From: Leptolyngbyaceae cyanobacterium
Lineage (GTDB): Bacteria > Cyanobacteriota > Cyanobacteriia > Cyanobacteriales > Aerosakkonemataceae
Assembly (NCBI GenBank): GCA_036703985.1
Contig: DATNQN010000061.1
Location: 1-41,300, forward strand
DNA length: 41,300 bases
Direction: 5' to 3'
Shown here one piece after another: positions 8,104 through 17,026 of this stretch. The notes beneath the pieces were generated by a model. The model saw nothing but the letters and a program-made list of their open reading frames with translations, was not told the origin of the DNA and did not search any database. A program made the position numbers and the translations under genes. How positions within the stretch are numbered: position 1 is the first letter of the stretch; each line of letters begins with the position of its first letter.

Positions 8104-8146
8104 TGAGGGGTTTTACCCCTCATCGCAATGGGGAGGGGCTTTTTCT
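8104..8146 (+). terminator. Intrinsic terminator with a competing upstream hairpin
   Basis: CCCCTC (8116-8121) pairs with GAGGGG (8133-8138) and is followed by CTTTTTC, a plausible intrinsic terminator 130 nt after the GST stop. The same CCCCTC also pairs with the preceding GAGGGG in a longer 8-bp perfect stem, TGAGGGGT (8104-8111) with ACCCCTCA (8115-8122). The two hairpins are mutually exclusive. Confidence 0.6.
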
Positions 8147-8375
8147 GCCGCCCGCCAACTAGCGGAAAAATTTTGTAATAAATTTAAATTTTTTTGAGTA
8201 AAATTATTTGTAGAATGAGATATAAAGAGCGATAAACTACTAAAATATCCAGACAAAAGACGAGAAAAATATAGAAAATTTTAGTAAATATAGTTAATCC
8301 GCTAAAAATTCATCAAAAATTCAGAATCTTTATCTATAAAATAACCAGTCAATTAAAAGTAAAGTGACCACTACT

Positions 8376-9365
8376 ATGGTTAATTCCAATACCCAACAAA
8401 AGCAAATTGAGCAAGCGATCGCCCAATTAAAGCGAGCGATAGAAAGGGACGAACGCACGCAAAATATAGAGGGTAAGGCAGAGAGGCTGCACCAATTGGC
8501 AATTCTCAAAGCCAATCAGGGGGAAGTAGATGACGCGATCGCATTATATAAAAGATGTCAACAAGCTTATCAAGAAATAGACGATCGAGAAGGAATCGCT
8601 ACCGTTTTGTACCAAATGGCAGTTCTGAAAACCAATCAGGGAAAGACACCAGAAGCGATCGCATTATTTGAAGAATCCCTGAGATTGGCAGGCGGGATCG
8701 ACGACAAGGAAACTCAAGCGGTAGTATTGCATTCTCTGGCAATGGTAAAGGCGAGTCAGGGACAAGTGGAAGATGCGATCGTTTTGTGCAATCAATCGAT
8801 TTCCCTAAAAGAACAACTGGGAGACTTACCAGGAAAGGCAACCACCTTACACCAGATGGGTATTTTGCAAGCTAACCAAGGCAAAATCGAAGCAGCGATC
8901 GACTTATTTGAACAGTCATTGCAACTCAAAGAAGCCGTCAAAGACCTGCCAGGTAAAGCGGAAACTTTGCACTGCCTAGCAGTTATTTACCATCAAATCG
9001 GTCAAATTCAAAGCTCGATTAATTTATACCTAGAATCTTTAGCAATTAAAGAAATCATTAACGATTTAGAAGGACAAGCCGCTACCTTACATCAATTAGG
9101 TGAGTTATACAGCCAATGTGGGAGCGTAGAAGAAGCAATTAGTTATTATGAAAAATCCCTTCAATTAAAAGATGAAACCAAGGATATAGAAAGCAAAGCA
9201 ACTACAATGGGAATGCTGGGGCAATTATTAGCCAACCAAGGCAATTACAAATTAGCAATTCCCTATTTGCAAGAAACATTAACCATCTTTGAACAAATTA
9301 AATCTCCCCACGTAGAAACAGTCAAAGAAGTTCTCGCAGAAATTCAAGGGAGGAATCATCGCTAA
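8376..9365 (+). CDS. TPR-repeat protein (eight 40-residue units)
   Basis: A 330-residue soluble protein consisting almost wholly of tetratricopeptide repeats of the 40-residue, kinesin-light-chain-like kind (pattern LHQLAxLKANQGxxxxAIxLYxxSLxLKExxxDxxGKAxT). The repeats follow each other without indels, so the DNA repeats every 120 nt, and HIP1 or a near copy marks the Ala-Ile of the first five units (8415, 8535, 8655, 8775, 8895). No enzymatic domain, signal peptide or membrane segment, so a protein-binding scaffold is the likely role; the partner is unknown. The frame opens with GTG at 8364, but ATG 8376 is the conventional choice; neither has a strong ribosome site. The stop overlaps the convergent GDPD stop by four nt. 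Confidence 0.9.
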   Translation: MVNSNTQQKQIEQAIAQLKRAIERDERTQNIEGKAERLHQLAILKANQGEVDDAIALYKRCQQAYQEIDDREGIATVLYQMAVLKTNQGKTPEAIALFEESLRLAGGIDDKETQAVVLHSLAMVKASQGQVEDAIVLCNQSISLKEQLGDLPGKATTLHQMGILQANQGKIEAAIDLFEQSLQLKEAVKDLPGKAETLHCLAVIYHQIGQIQSSINLYLESLAIKEIINDLEGQAATLHQLGELYSQCGSVEEAISYYEKSLQLKDETKDIESKATTMGMLGQLLANQGNYKLAIPYLQETLTIFEQIKSPHVETVKEVLAEIQGRNHR

Positions 9366-10348
9366 GCTGGAAAAAGGCGTTTAGCCACCTCAAATGCAGT
9401 ACCCGGAAAATCAGTAAACAAACCATCTACACCCAAATCAAAAAAATGTAAGTATTCTGCTTCTGGCTGGTTTTTGTAGTCTGCTGCTAAATACTGGGGT
9501 TCATTCCGAAAAGTATAAGGATGCACTAACAAACCGACTGCGCGAGCATCTTGAATTAGAGAAGTCGGCGACAACAAATTTTCTTTTTCATCCACAGGTA
9601 CGATCGACCGTTTATCAGGGCCTATTCCATCAGCATATTCAGCAATTTTGGCTAATTCAAGCGGTTTAATTAAGTCTTGATAAGTACGAGGATCCCCTGT
9701 TACCGCCAAATCAAAAGGCTGACCTTCCTTGCTAATTAACTGAATAAGAGGCAATTGAGTAAGTTGATTTAATTGTTTGAGATTCGCCGTTTCAAAAGAT
9801 TGAATAAAAACCGGATCTTCAGGTCGATCGTAACCATTAGCATCTAAAATTTCTACTAAAGGCTCTTCCAGAGATAAACCGATGCCATCAAAATAAGTAG
9901 GATGTTTAGTTTCTGGATAAATGCCAATCGCGCGACCGAGTTCTGCACTTTTACGCTTGGCTAAGTCAATGATTTCTTGCAAAGTCGGAATTTCAAATAA
10001 ACCATCGAAAGATCGATCGCGAAATGGCAACCGCTCTTTAGCTCTCAGCGTTTTAACTTCCGATAGCGTAAAATCTTCAACAAACCAACCAGTAATTAAT
10101 TTACCATCAATCAACTTACTAGTTTGACGATTAGCAAATTCGGCACGTTCTGCTACATCAGTCGTTTCTGATATTTCATTTTCATGACGAGCAATTAATA
10201 CTCCATTTTTAGTAGAAACTAAATCTGGTTCGATAAAATCAGCACCCAAACTAATTGCCAATTCATAAGATGCTAGCGTGTGTTCTGGACGAAAACCGCT
10301 AGCGCCACGATGAGCAATAATTAAAGGACGAGTTACCATACCAAGCAA
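9362..10348 (-). CDS. Glycerophosphodiester phosphodiesterase (GDPD family)
   Basis: Hydrolyses glycerophosphodiesters to glycerol 3-phosphate and an alcohol. The TIM-barrel signature is clear: [21 protein letters not shown] with the catalytic His-Arg and the metal-binding Glu, [22 protein letters not shown] with the second Glu/Asp pair and His, [11 protein letters not shown], and the closing DGLFTDFPG. At 328 residues it is the GlpQ-like long form. It lacks any signal peptide from either ATG 10348 or ATG 10339 ([12 protein letters not shown]), so it is predicted cytoplasmic, unlike periplasmic E. coli GlpQ. It is monocistronic, convergent with the TPR gene, and overlaps it tail to tail by four nt. 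No glycerophosphodiester transporter gene is adjacent. Confidence 0.92.
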   Translation of the reverse strand: MLGMVTRPLIIAHRGASGFRPEHTLASYELAISLGADFIEPDLVSTKNGVLIARHENEISETTDVAERAEFANRQTSKLIDGKLITGWFVEDFTLSEVKTLRAKERLPFRDRSFDGLFEIPTLQEIIDLAKRKSAELGRAIGIYPETKHPTYFDGIGLSLEEPLVEILDANGYDRPEDPVFIQSFETANLKQLNQLTQLPLIQLISKEGQPFDLAVTGDPRTYQDLIKPLELAKIAEYADGIGPDKRSIVPVDEKENLLSPTSLIQDARAVGLLVHPYTFRNEPQYLAADYKNQPEAEYLHFFDLGVDGLFTDFPGTAFEVAKRLFPA

Positions 10349-10494
10349 TTTATGATGAGTGCAATAATTTTATACTTGAAAATGTTGTATAATGTCAAAA
10401 ATTATCAAAAATCTTACTTAAGATAGTTACTTTATATTTTAATCTAACTTATGAATTAGTAATCTTTAATAAAACTCGATCGCAAATAATAATT

Positions 10495-11082
10495 ATGACC
10501 AAAACCTTAGAAGTTTATCTCAGCTTGGGCAGTCCTTTTTCTTACTTCGCTCAAACCCAACTTTCTGGCTTAGTGCAAAGAACTAAATGTAACATTATTT
10601 ATCATGTAATTGATATGTACAAAATTTTTCAAATGACAGGGAATCCCGGTCCAAATGATATCCCAGCTAAACGCAACTATTTAATTAAAGATATTGGAGA
10701 TTGGTGCAAATATTACAATATACCTTTCAACGTTCCTTCCCGGCTGTTTATTAATAATGCAGCCCCAGCCGCCGCCGCTATTGCAGTTGAAAAATATGGC
10801 AAATTGGCTGAATTTATTGATAGAGCTTTTCGGGCTTATTTGGTGGAAGACCTCAACATTGAAGACTTCCAAGTGTTGGGTAAACTGGCGGCTGAAGTTG
10901 GTGCGGATGGCGAAGCGGTGGCAGCTGCGGTTACCGATTCTGCTGTTCTCAAACAGGTAGATATTAAGAATGAAGCAGCATCGAAACGGGGTGTTTTTGG
11001 CGTACCAACATTTTTTATCGGTGATGATATGTACTGGGGGAACGACCGCTTGATGTTTGTAGAAAAAGCGCTTATTTCTTAA
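10495..11082 (+). CDS. DsbA-family / 2-hydroxychromene-2-carboxylate isomerase-like protein
   Basis: A 195-residue thioredoxin-fold protein with the all-helical insertion of the DsbA/HCCA-isomerase (kappa-GST-like) family. The N-terminus LEVYLSLGSPFSYFAQTQL has SPFS where DsbA has its CxxC, so it cannot be a disulfide oxidase; the Ser fits HCCA isomerases, which use glutathione. The cis-Pro loop GVFGVPTFFIGDDMYWGNDRL is typical. Other landmarks are GNPGPNDIPAKRNYLIKDI and the Ala-rich helix near residue 85. In cyanobacteria the natural substrate is unknown; naphthalene degradation genes are absent here. It is monocistronic, with a GGTGCGTT hairpin just after it. Confidence 0.85.
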   Translation: MTKTLEVYLSLGSPFSYFAQTQLSGLVQRTKCNIIYHVIDMYKIFQMTGNPGPNDIPAKRNYLIKDIGDWCKYYNIPFNVPSRLFINNAAPAAAAIAVEKYGKLAEFIDRAFRAYLVEDLNIEDFQVLGKLAAEVGADGEAVAAAVTDSAVLKQVDIKNEAASKRGVFGVPTFFIGDDMYWGNDRLMFVEKALIS

Positions 11083-11091
11083 TCTTAATTG

Positions 11092-11117
11092 GGTGCGTTT
11101 AGGTAGGGTAACGCACC
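11092..11117. repeat. Palindromic repeat GGTGCGTT...AACGCACC
   Basis: GGTGCGTT (11092-11099) and AACGCACC (11110-11117) are perfect 8-bp arms around TAGGTAGGGT. This matches a palindrome commonly scattered between genes in filamentous cyanobacteria. It sits between two convergent genes and may also help terminate, but no U-run follows on either strand. Confidence 0.65.
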
Positions 11118-11160
11118 GCATAAAATTAAAATTAAATGAAATACGCCCTACTCTCTTAAC

Positions 11161-12570
11161 TTACTTCATTGGCAGAAAAATTATAAACTCCGTACCTTTC
11201 CCTAATTCAGAAACACAAGTTAGTTTACCTTCATGTTTTTCTTCGATAATCTGACGAGAAATCGATAATCCTAATCCCATGCCTTTTCCTACAGGGTTAG
11301 TGGTAAATAAATAATCAAACACTTTTTGTCGTTGCTCTTCTGTCATGCCAGGGCCATTATCCGAGAACCGAATAATTAGGTTATTATTATCATCTGACCG
11401 TTCAGTTTTAATCTTAATTTCATTTGGTTTAGACCTAATTTGTTCGTAAGATTTCCCTTCGTTGAATTCATCAAACACTTCAATAGCATTGACGATAATA
11501 TTCATCAATACTTGATTTAGTTGTCCCGGATAACACGGCACTTCTGGTAAGTCGCCGTACTCTTTAAACACATTAATTTCAGGACGTTTATCATTAGCTT
11601 TCAGTCGATGTTTTAAAATCACCAGAGTACTATCAATTCCCTCATGGATATTAAAAGATGCTTTAGAATTGCTATCTGCACGAGCAAACACTCGTAACGA
11701 ACTAGTAATTTGGCGAATACGTTCGGTACCTTCTTTCATTGATGTCAGCATCTGCGGCACATCTTCTAACAAATAATCTAGTTCTATATCTTCCGCATCT
11801 TCAACTATTTCTTCCCCCGGATTGGGAATTTTTTCTTGGTAAAGTTGCAAGTGATTGATAATATCACCAACCGAGTTATTTACCTCTTCTAAATTACCGC
11901 TAATAAAGCCTAGTGGATTGTTAATTTCATGGGCTACACCGGATAATAATTGACCCAAAATAGACATTTTTTCTTTTTGAATTAGTTGCAGTTGTGTCCG
12001 TTGTAACTCTTGCAAATTTCGTGATATTCGCTCGAAATCTTCTTGAGATTTTTGATACGCATAAGCATTTTCTAAAGAGATAGCAGCTTGGTCAGATAAC
12101 AAATTGAGAATTTCAATGCGATCGCTTGTAAACGCACCAGGGTTTAAATTATTTTCCAAGTAAACAATACCAATTAATTTTTCTTTTTTACGAAGCGGCA
12201 TACATAAAATTGATTTTGTTTGATGTTCGTTAATATAAGAATCGTTAGCAAAATTTGTTTGGTTCGTAGCCTCGTTAATTACCAAATTTTCTTGGCTGTG
12301 ATAAACATGATTAATTACGCTGACAGGAACTTCTGCACTCAATTCAATGTTTACAGAATCCTGCTTTGTTACTACTTCTGGACTAGCGTTAATCGCGATC
12401 GCTTCAACGACCAAATCCCTCTCTTTTGGTAAAATGAAAACGCCTTTTTCAGCCCCAGCCTTTTCAATAAAAACTTGCATTAAAATAGAAAGTAATTTAT
12501 CAACAACAATTTCACTAGAAATAGCTTGAGAAGCTTTCAACACTGACGCCAAATCTAAAACGTGAGACAT
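11161..12570 (-). CDS. GAF-domain sensor histidine kinase (soluble)
   Basis: A 469-residue cytoplasmic kinase. Residues about 20-170 are a GAF domain (SILMQVFIEKAGAEKGVFIL ... KSILCMPLRKKEKLIGIVYLENN ... LLSDQAAISLENAYAY), then a coiled coil, then the kinase core. The phosphorylated His lies in LLSGVAHEINNPLGFISGNL, a HisKA variant of the HEINNPL class. The ATPase has an N box (QVLMNIIVNAIEVF), a G1 box (FSDNGPGMTEEQ) and a G2 box (GMGLGLSISRQI). No receiver, PAS or membrane segment. The GAF and its leader VLDLASVLKASQAISSEIVV closely match residues near 1310 of the 2010-aa kinase at 34125, so it resembles a detached C-terminal portion of an HstK-type protein. Its partner regulator is not adjacent. 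Confidence 0.94.
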   Translation of the reverse strand: MSHVLDLASVLKASQAISSEIVVDKLLSILMQVFIEKAGAEKGVFILPKERDLVVEAIAINASPEVVTKQDSVNIELSAEVPVSVINHVYHSQENLVINEATNQTNFANDSYINEHQTKSILCMPLRKKEKLIGIVYLENNLNPGAFTSDRIEILNLLSDQAAISLENAYAYQKSQEDFERISRNLQELQRTQLQLIQKEKMSILGQLLSGVAHEINNPLGFISGNLEEVNNSVGDIINHLQLYQEKIPNPGEEIVEDAEDIELDYLLEDVPQMLTSMKEGTERIRQITSSLRVFARADSNSKASFNIHEGIDSTLVILKHRLKANDKRPEINVFKEYGDLPEVPCYPGQLNQVLMNIIVNAIEVFDEFNEGKSYEQIRSKPNEIKIKTERSDDNNNLIIRFSDNGPGMTEEQRQKVFDYLFTTNPVGKGMGLGLSISRQIIEEKHEGKLTCVSELGKGTEFIIFLPMK

Positions 12571-12904
12571 ACTTCTATTAAGTGGTACTAGTAACAGTTT
12601 GAGTGGCCATCCAAGCGGATATCTTACTTGGATTTAAACTAATTTTATCCTTGTTTAGAATAGCAGCAAGTATTTGGGAGTAACTTTTTTCTAAATCTTA
12701 AACTTTTACATTGCCATCACAGCGGACATAGCAGTAATCCGCATCTGTTTAGATAAATTTAAGAAAATTTTTCTTTTCTCCAAAGGAAATAAAATTTGAT
12801 AATTAAAAGGAGTAACTAATTTCAGCAAAATTTGCCAACTAAAAAATTTAACTTAAGAGAATTAAGCTATATTTATTGGCATTATGCACCCGTTTAGCAT
12901 AATT
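12571..12904. other. Intergenic region with three short inverted repeats
   Basis: Between two minus-strand kinases. ATCCAAG/CTTGGAT (12609-12615 with 12627-12633) lies upstream of the GAF kinase start and could be an operator. GCGGA/TCCGC lies near 12721-12740. ATTATGC/GCATAAT (12881-12887 with 12897-12903) abuts the stop of the Ser/Thr kinase and may be its terminator, although a U-run is lacking. No ORF seen. Confidence 0.45.
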
Positions 12905-14626
12905 TTACCGCCAACCTAACAATCTGAGGAATGGCACGAACAAGTAATAACTTATACCTAGCCACCAGCCAAGGACAACCCCTAAAAGGCTGAAAAAGCT
13001 AATACTAAAAGCTAAATTCGTCCAACTAACAGTGGTAAAAAAAGCTTCAGAAAATCCGAAAAGAGCCGTCAAAGGGAGAAATTTAATCAAAAAGCTCATC
13101 AAAATCGCGAAAATGGTAGAAGTTCCTACCGCGCTAATCAAAGCGTGGACTAATTGGTGGCTGGGTAACCCCAACCCAATTGCGATCGAAGAAGCACCCA
13201 TTGCTGTCATCGTCACCAAATCATTAGGTGCTAACACGTTATTGGAGGCTACCCGTTGCAAAATTAACCAACCAGCACCATAACCGAAAGCACCCATTAT
13301 TCCTGCTAACAAATATTGCCTTTGCTGTTGACCTAAACTTTTTGCCAACACCAAACCCCATGCTGTCCCCAAACCAGCTAAAGTAAACAAAATCATTTGT
13401 GGCTTGACGGCTGCTTGAGTTATATTAGCAACCCAATCAGGTGCGTGCTGAATAAATTCTCTGGGCAGTTTAACATCATTTGGTAATTGCGTCGCTAACC
13501 AAAAACCAATTGCCGCACCTATACCCCCTCCCACGCCTCCCCATATCATTTCTAAAAGAGTACCCAAACAAGCTTTGATAACTCCCACCGCAAACCATTG
13601 AAGCCATTTACCGATTAAGGTAAATCCAGCTAATAAAAATTTGAGCGTTATTCTGAATGTTTTGCCAATTAGCTTTACAACCAATCGAACGAGTGATTTA
13701 AGTGTTATTCGATCGGGAGAAATTTTGCCCAAACGCCTGATAATTTCTCGCGCGCTATGTGGTCTTAGCACCGCATCTGAGCGCACCATTTCATCGAGCA
13801 ATGCTGCCAAACCAGGGCTAACTGTTGTATGTTGACGCCAACGTAATTCTCCCGTTTTCGGATCTTCTAAATCCGGCGGATATTTACCCGTTAATACATG
13901 AATAAAAGTCATTCCCAGTGCATAAAAATCCGCTGATGGCCCTACACCGCTGCCAGTAATTTGTTCTGCTGGACTGTAACCGGGCGAAAACAATCGAGTT
14001 GAACTAATTTGAGAAGTAGAAGAGTTTGGGCCAATTTGTTTGGCTCCCCCAAAATCAATTAATACTAATTGACCGCTACCTTGACGCAGCATTAAATTAG
14101 ATGGTTTAATATCGCGATGAATGATTTGACGTAAATGTAATTCTCGCAAAATATGAACTGCTTGTTTCAACCAATTCAATACGTATTTTTCAGGTAATCC
14201 TTGGGGATGGTGTTTCAGAATATCTTCTAATGTCTGACCGGAAATTTTTTCCATCACCAGACAAGGCATTAAAATTTGCGGAGCGTTCCCTACGATTATT
14301 TGAAAATAACCATCTGCTTCTACTTTCGGTACTCCTGGATGGCGCAAGTTTGCCAGAACGATCGCCTCTTGTTCAAACATTGCCAATGCTTTGGGAGAAG
14401 TTTCTAGCAAAAGCTTTAAAACTCGCTCTGTCTTTGTCTGTAAATCCCATACAGAATAAATAGCTGCAAATCCACCTAATCCTAGCTTTTCTAGCGGAAT
14501 ATAGCGGTTTTTTAGCCTTAAAGACGAACCGCAAATATTGCAAAAATTATTCCCTATACTTTGGGGATAGGGACGCGGACAAGCGGGATTTATGCAGTGA
14601 GCAGCAGTGGCAACAGATTGAGGCAC
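12905..14626 (-). CDS. Ser/Thr protein kinase with N-terminal zinc ribbon and membrane C-terminus
   Basis: A 573-residue Hanks-type kinase. An N-terminal four-Cys zinc-ribbon-like motif (C11, C16, C29, C32; CINPACPRP ... FCNICGSS) precedes the kinase domain at about 43-300. The catalytic elements are intact: Gly loop LGLGGFAAIY, K71 in RVLKLLLE, HRDIKPSNL with D172, DFG at 191-193 and SPGYSPAEQ in the activation region. After about 330 the protein becomes hydrophobic, with about six predicted helices (for example LGTLLEMIWGGVGGGIGAAI and FSISFFSLLGVVLGWWLGIS) to the end. It is therefore a membrane-tethered kinase with a cytoplasmic catalytic part; no PASTA or WD repeats. It is divergent from the glycoside hydrolase gene. 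Substrate unknown. Confidence 0.93.
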   Translation of the reverse strand: MPQSVATAAHCINPACPRPYPQSIGNNFCNICGSSLRLKNRYIPLEKLGLGGFAAIYSVWDLQTKTERVLKLLLETSPKALAMFEQEAIVLANLRHPGVPKVEADGYFQIIVGNAPQILMPCLVMEKISGQTLEDILKHHPQGLPEKYVLNWLKQAVHILRELHLRQIIHRDIKPSNLMLRQGSGQLVLIDFGGAKQIGPNSSTSQISSTRLFSPGYSPAEQITGSGVGPSADFYALGMTFIHVLTGKYPPDLEDPKTGELRWRQHTTVSPGLAALLDEMVRSDAVLRPHSAREIIRRLGKISPDRITLKSLVRLVVKLIGKTFRITLKFLLAGFTLIGKWLQWFAVGVIKACLGTLLEMIWGGVGGGIGAAIGFWLATQLPNDVKLPREFIQHAPDWVANITQAAVKPQMILFTLAGLGTAWGLVLAKSLGQQQRQYLLAGIMGAFGYGAGWLILQRVASNNVLAPNDLVTMTAMGASSIAIGLGLPSHQLVHALISAVGTSTIFAILMSFLIKFLPLTALFGFSEAFFTTVSWTNLAFSISFFSLLGVVLGWWLGISYYLFVPFLRLLGWR

Positions 14627-14742
14627 TTTTTCAAATTTTTCACGTATTAGTTATTGTTTATACTTTCTCAGTTTTTTGCTCATCCGGATTATATCATAGA
14701 TGTACTACAACCATAAAAATTCATGAGATATTTCCTTTTAAA

Positions 14743-14778
14743 CATTGTAGAGACGTTTCATGAATCCTTTCTACAATG
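14743..14778. repeat. Palindromic repeat CATTGTAGA...TCTACAATG
   Basis: Perfect 9-bp arms at 14743-14751 and 14770-14778; inside are GACGTTTCATGAA and a decayed partner arm. It looks like a worn copy of the TTGTAGAGACGTTTCATGAAACG type of palindrome frequent in cyanobacterial genomes. It lies in the 277-bp divergent promoter region between the Ser/Thr kinase and glycoside hydrolase genes. Confidence 0.65.
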
Positions 14779-14903
14779 GTTCTAGGTAATGCACCTTTAA
14801 TTTTTGGAGATGTTTATTAAAAATTTCGACTATCCAATTTAGATTTACCTTCATTTGTAGGGCAAACCTATTAAATTAAAAATCATGATAAATTGCCTCA
14901 ACC

Positions 14904-16871
14904 ATGTCAAAATTAACTAGGTTATTTTTAAGTTTGGTAACGGCATTAGCGATCGCTATTTTTATTCATACTAGTGCGATCGCGCTCGATGGCCACCCCA
15001 TACGCTTATTTAAGCGATTACCGCTACTTTCTCAATTAGACGATCGGCAAAAATATAGCATAACGTTAATTGCGGATAAGCAAATAAATTTTGATTCTCA
15101 AAAATCCGTTTCCGAACATAGATGGCAACTGAAAGAATTGAATGAAAAACTACCATCTGACTGGTCATCTTTCCGGTTTTTGGTAGTCGAAATGAAAGCT
15201 CGCTCACCGCAGATGTTTGAGATGCGTCTTGTCACTAAGAGCGGTGTTAACTCCCTGAAAATTCACCCGTTTCAAAACACTTGGATTCGGGCTGCCATTC
15301 CTTTAGAAATTTTTCACAGTCCCCCCAAAAAAGGCAATAGTGTTTCTAGTTTAGTAAATAATCAACGTCTTGGTTATTTCATGTCTAACTTTGGGCCTTA
15401 TTTCCCGATCGATCGGGTGGAAGCGATCGCGATCGCAATGCCGTACCCCCTGCACGCTCCTACCTTAGAAATCAAATCAATTCGGTTAACTACAGAATCG
15501 CCTGGGGATGCCATCTTAGAAAATCAACCCTTAGTTGACGAATTCGGTCAATGGATGAATGTGGAATGGCCAGGTAAAATCTATAAAATAGAACAGTTAA
15601 AAACTGCTTGGATAGAAGAAGAAAAAACTCTTAAATCAGGTAATTTTAATTATTGTAGATACGGCGGATACTGTGCGACCAAAGCAAAAGCAACTGGCTT
15701 TTTTCGAGTTGAATTAATTGAAGGAAAATGGTGGTTTGTCGATCCGGAAGGACACTTATTTTTTTCCACTGGTGTAAATGTCATCAATCCCAGAGGTGGA
15801 ACGAGCGTTGTAGAAAGAAAATATATTTTTAAACAACTACCACCAGAAAACTTACTGCCTGCCAATCCCGAGCGAGCTTCTTTTTATTTGTGGAATTTGT
15901 GGCGACGCTTTGGCGAACAATGGCAACCAGCTTGGCTCGATTTAACAGTGCGCCGGATGCAAGCATGGGGATTTAACACTGTAGGCAATTGGTCGGCAAA
16001 AGAAATCACCGACGCGCGGCGAATGCCATATGTAATTACCCTCAAAGATTGGCATATAGAAACTAATTATTTGGGATTACCGGACATTTACTCGAATGAA
16101 TTTGTCCGCCATAGCGATCGACTGGCAAAAGAACAATGCGAACCCCGTAAAAACGATCGTTTTTTGATAGGATACTTTGCAGCTAACGAACCATCTTGGT
16201 CGGGACGCGAATCAACTGTCATCGATCTGATCTTGACTGGGCCAGAAACAGCAACTAAGCGCGAATTACAAAAGTATTTGGTGCTAGGAGATACGCCACA
16301 ACGCCGCAAAATATTTGTTCATCGTGCTTATGAAAAATATTTAAAAATGATTGAAAAAGCGATCCGTAAATACGATCCAAATCATCTAATTTTAGGAATT
16401 CGATTTGCTGGGAATGCCTCTGATGAAACGATCCGGGCTGCTGGTATTTTTGATGTTTTTAGCGTCAATATATATAATTACGTTCCCGATCGCAAAGATT
16501 TAGAAAGATTTTATCGATTGAGCAAACGACCGATTTTGTTAGGAGAATTTCACTTTGGCGTACCGGGACGAGGAATGTCTGCTGGATTGAAACAAGTTCG
16601 CGATCGCAAAGAACGCGGAATTGCTTATCGCTATTATGTAGAAAATGCCGCCGCCATGCCAGCAGTCATCGGCACTCATTGGTTTCAGTGGGTAGACCAA
16701 CCTAGTACGGGTCGTAGCAGCGATGGGGAAAACTACAATATCGGTTTTGTGGATGTCACGGATCGACCTGATTGGGAGACGATCGAAACCGTCAAACTCA
16801 CCCACGCTAGGTTATATGATATTCACTCCGGCAAACTAGCACCAAGCGATCGCAAACCCCTTGTGAATTAG
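14904..16871 (+). CDS. Secreted GH50/agarase-like glycoside hydrolase
   Basis: A 655-residue exported protein: signal peptide about 1-28 (LSLVTALAIAIFIHTSAIAL), a beta-rich N-terminal domain (30-200) like a carbohydrate-binding jelly roll, and a clan GH-A (beta/alpha)8 barrel. The barrel opens with GKWWFVDPEGHLFFSTGVNV, characteristic of beta-agarase-like GH50 relatives. The likely acid/base is E429 in GYFAANEPSWSG and the nucleophile E548 in RPILLGEFHFG; the closing THWFQWVDQPSTGRSSDGEN and NIGFVDVTDRPDWE are also typical. Its substrate is not readable; self-produced sulfated or uronic exopolysaccharide is a reasonable inference, not necessarily agar. ATG 14904 was chosen for the signal peptide. 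A convergent SGNH hydrolase gene follows across a repeat tract. Confidence 0.85.
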   Translation: MSKLTRLFLSLVTALAIAIFIHTSAIALDGHPIRLFKRLPLLSQLDDRQKYSITLIADKQINFDSQKSVSEHRWQLKELNEKLPSDWSSFRFLVVEMKARSPQMFEMRLVTKSGVNSLKIHPFQNTWIRAAIPLEIFHSPPKKGNSVSSLVNNQRLGYFMSNFGPYFPIDRVEAIAIAMPYPLHAPTLEIKSIRLTTESPGDAILENQPLVDEFGQWMNVEWPGKIYKIEQLKTAWIEEEKTLKSGNFNYCRYGGYCATKAKATGFFRVELIEGKWWFVDPEGHLFFSTGVNVINPRGGTSVVERKYIFKQLPPENLLPANPERASFYLWNLWRRFGEQWQPAWLDLTVRRMQAWGFNTVGNWSAKEITDARRMPYVITLKDWHIETNYLGLPDIYSNEFVRHSDRLAKEQCEPRKNDRFLIGYFAANEPSWSGRESTVIDLILTGPETATKRELQKYLVLGDTPQRRKIFVHRAYEKYLKMIEKAIRKYDPNHLILGIRFAGNASDETIRAAGIFDVFSVNIYNYVPDRKDLERFYRLSKRPILLGEFHFGVPGRGMSAGLKQVRDRKERGIAYRYYVENAAAMPAVIGTHWFQWVDQPSTGRSSDGENYNIGFVDVTDRPDWETIETVKLTHARLYDIHSGKLAPSDRKPLVN

Positions 16872-17026
16872 TGAGGAGGGCAGGGGAGCAGGGGAGCAGG
16901 GGGAGGGGAGCAGAGGGAAAGATTTGTGACACGGTTAAAGTGAATAGGGATAGAAAATAAAGTTAATTTTTATCCTTCAGACTTCATCCTTCATCCTTCA
17001 TCCTTTTTCCCTTTCCCCTGCCTCTT
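16872..17026. repeat. Dispersed repeat tract (GCAGGGGA units and ATCCTTC repeats)
   Basis: GCAGGGGA-type units occupy roughly 16880-16918, the complement of the CCCCTGC motif. ATCCTTC/CATCCTT repeats follow at 16972-17006. Positions 16967-16993 are identical to 55-81, and the preceding AGAAAATAA is shared too, so the two tracts are copies of one element. It lies between convergent genes. Confidence 0.75.

Noticed and set aside
7875-8162. Plus-strand 95-aa frame running out of the GST gene
   Set aside because: Overlaps GST in another frame and translates the terminator region; no protein-like features.
10495-11082. Disulfide oxidoreductase (DsbA) function
   Set aside because: The CxxC position reads SPFS, so thiol oxidation is not possible.
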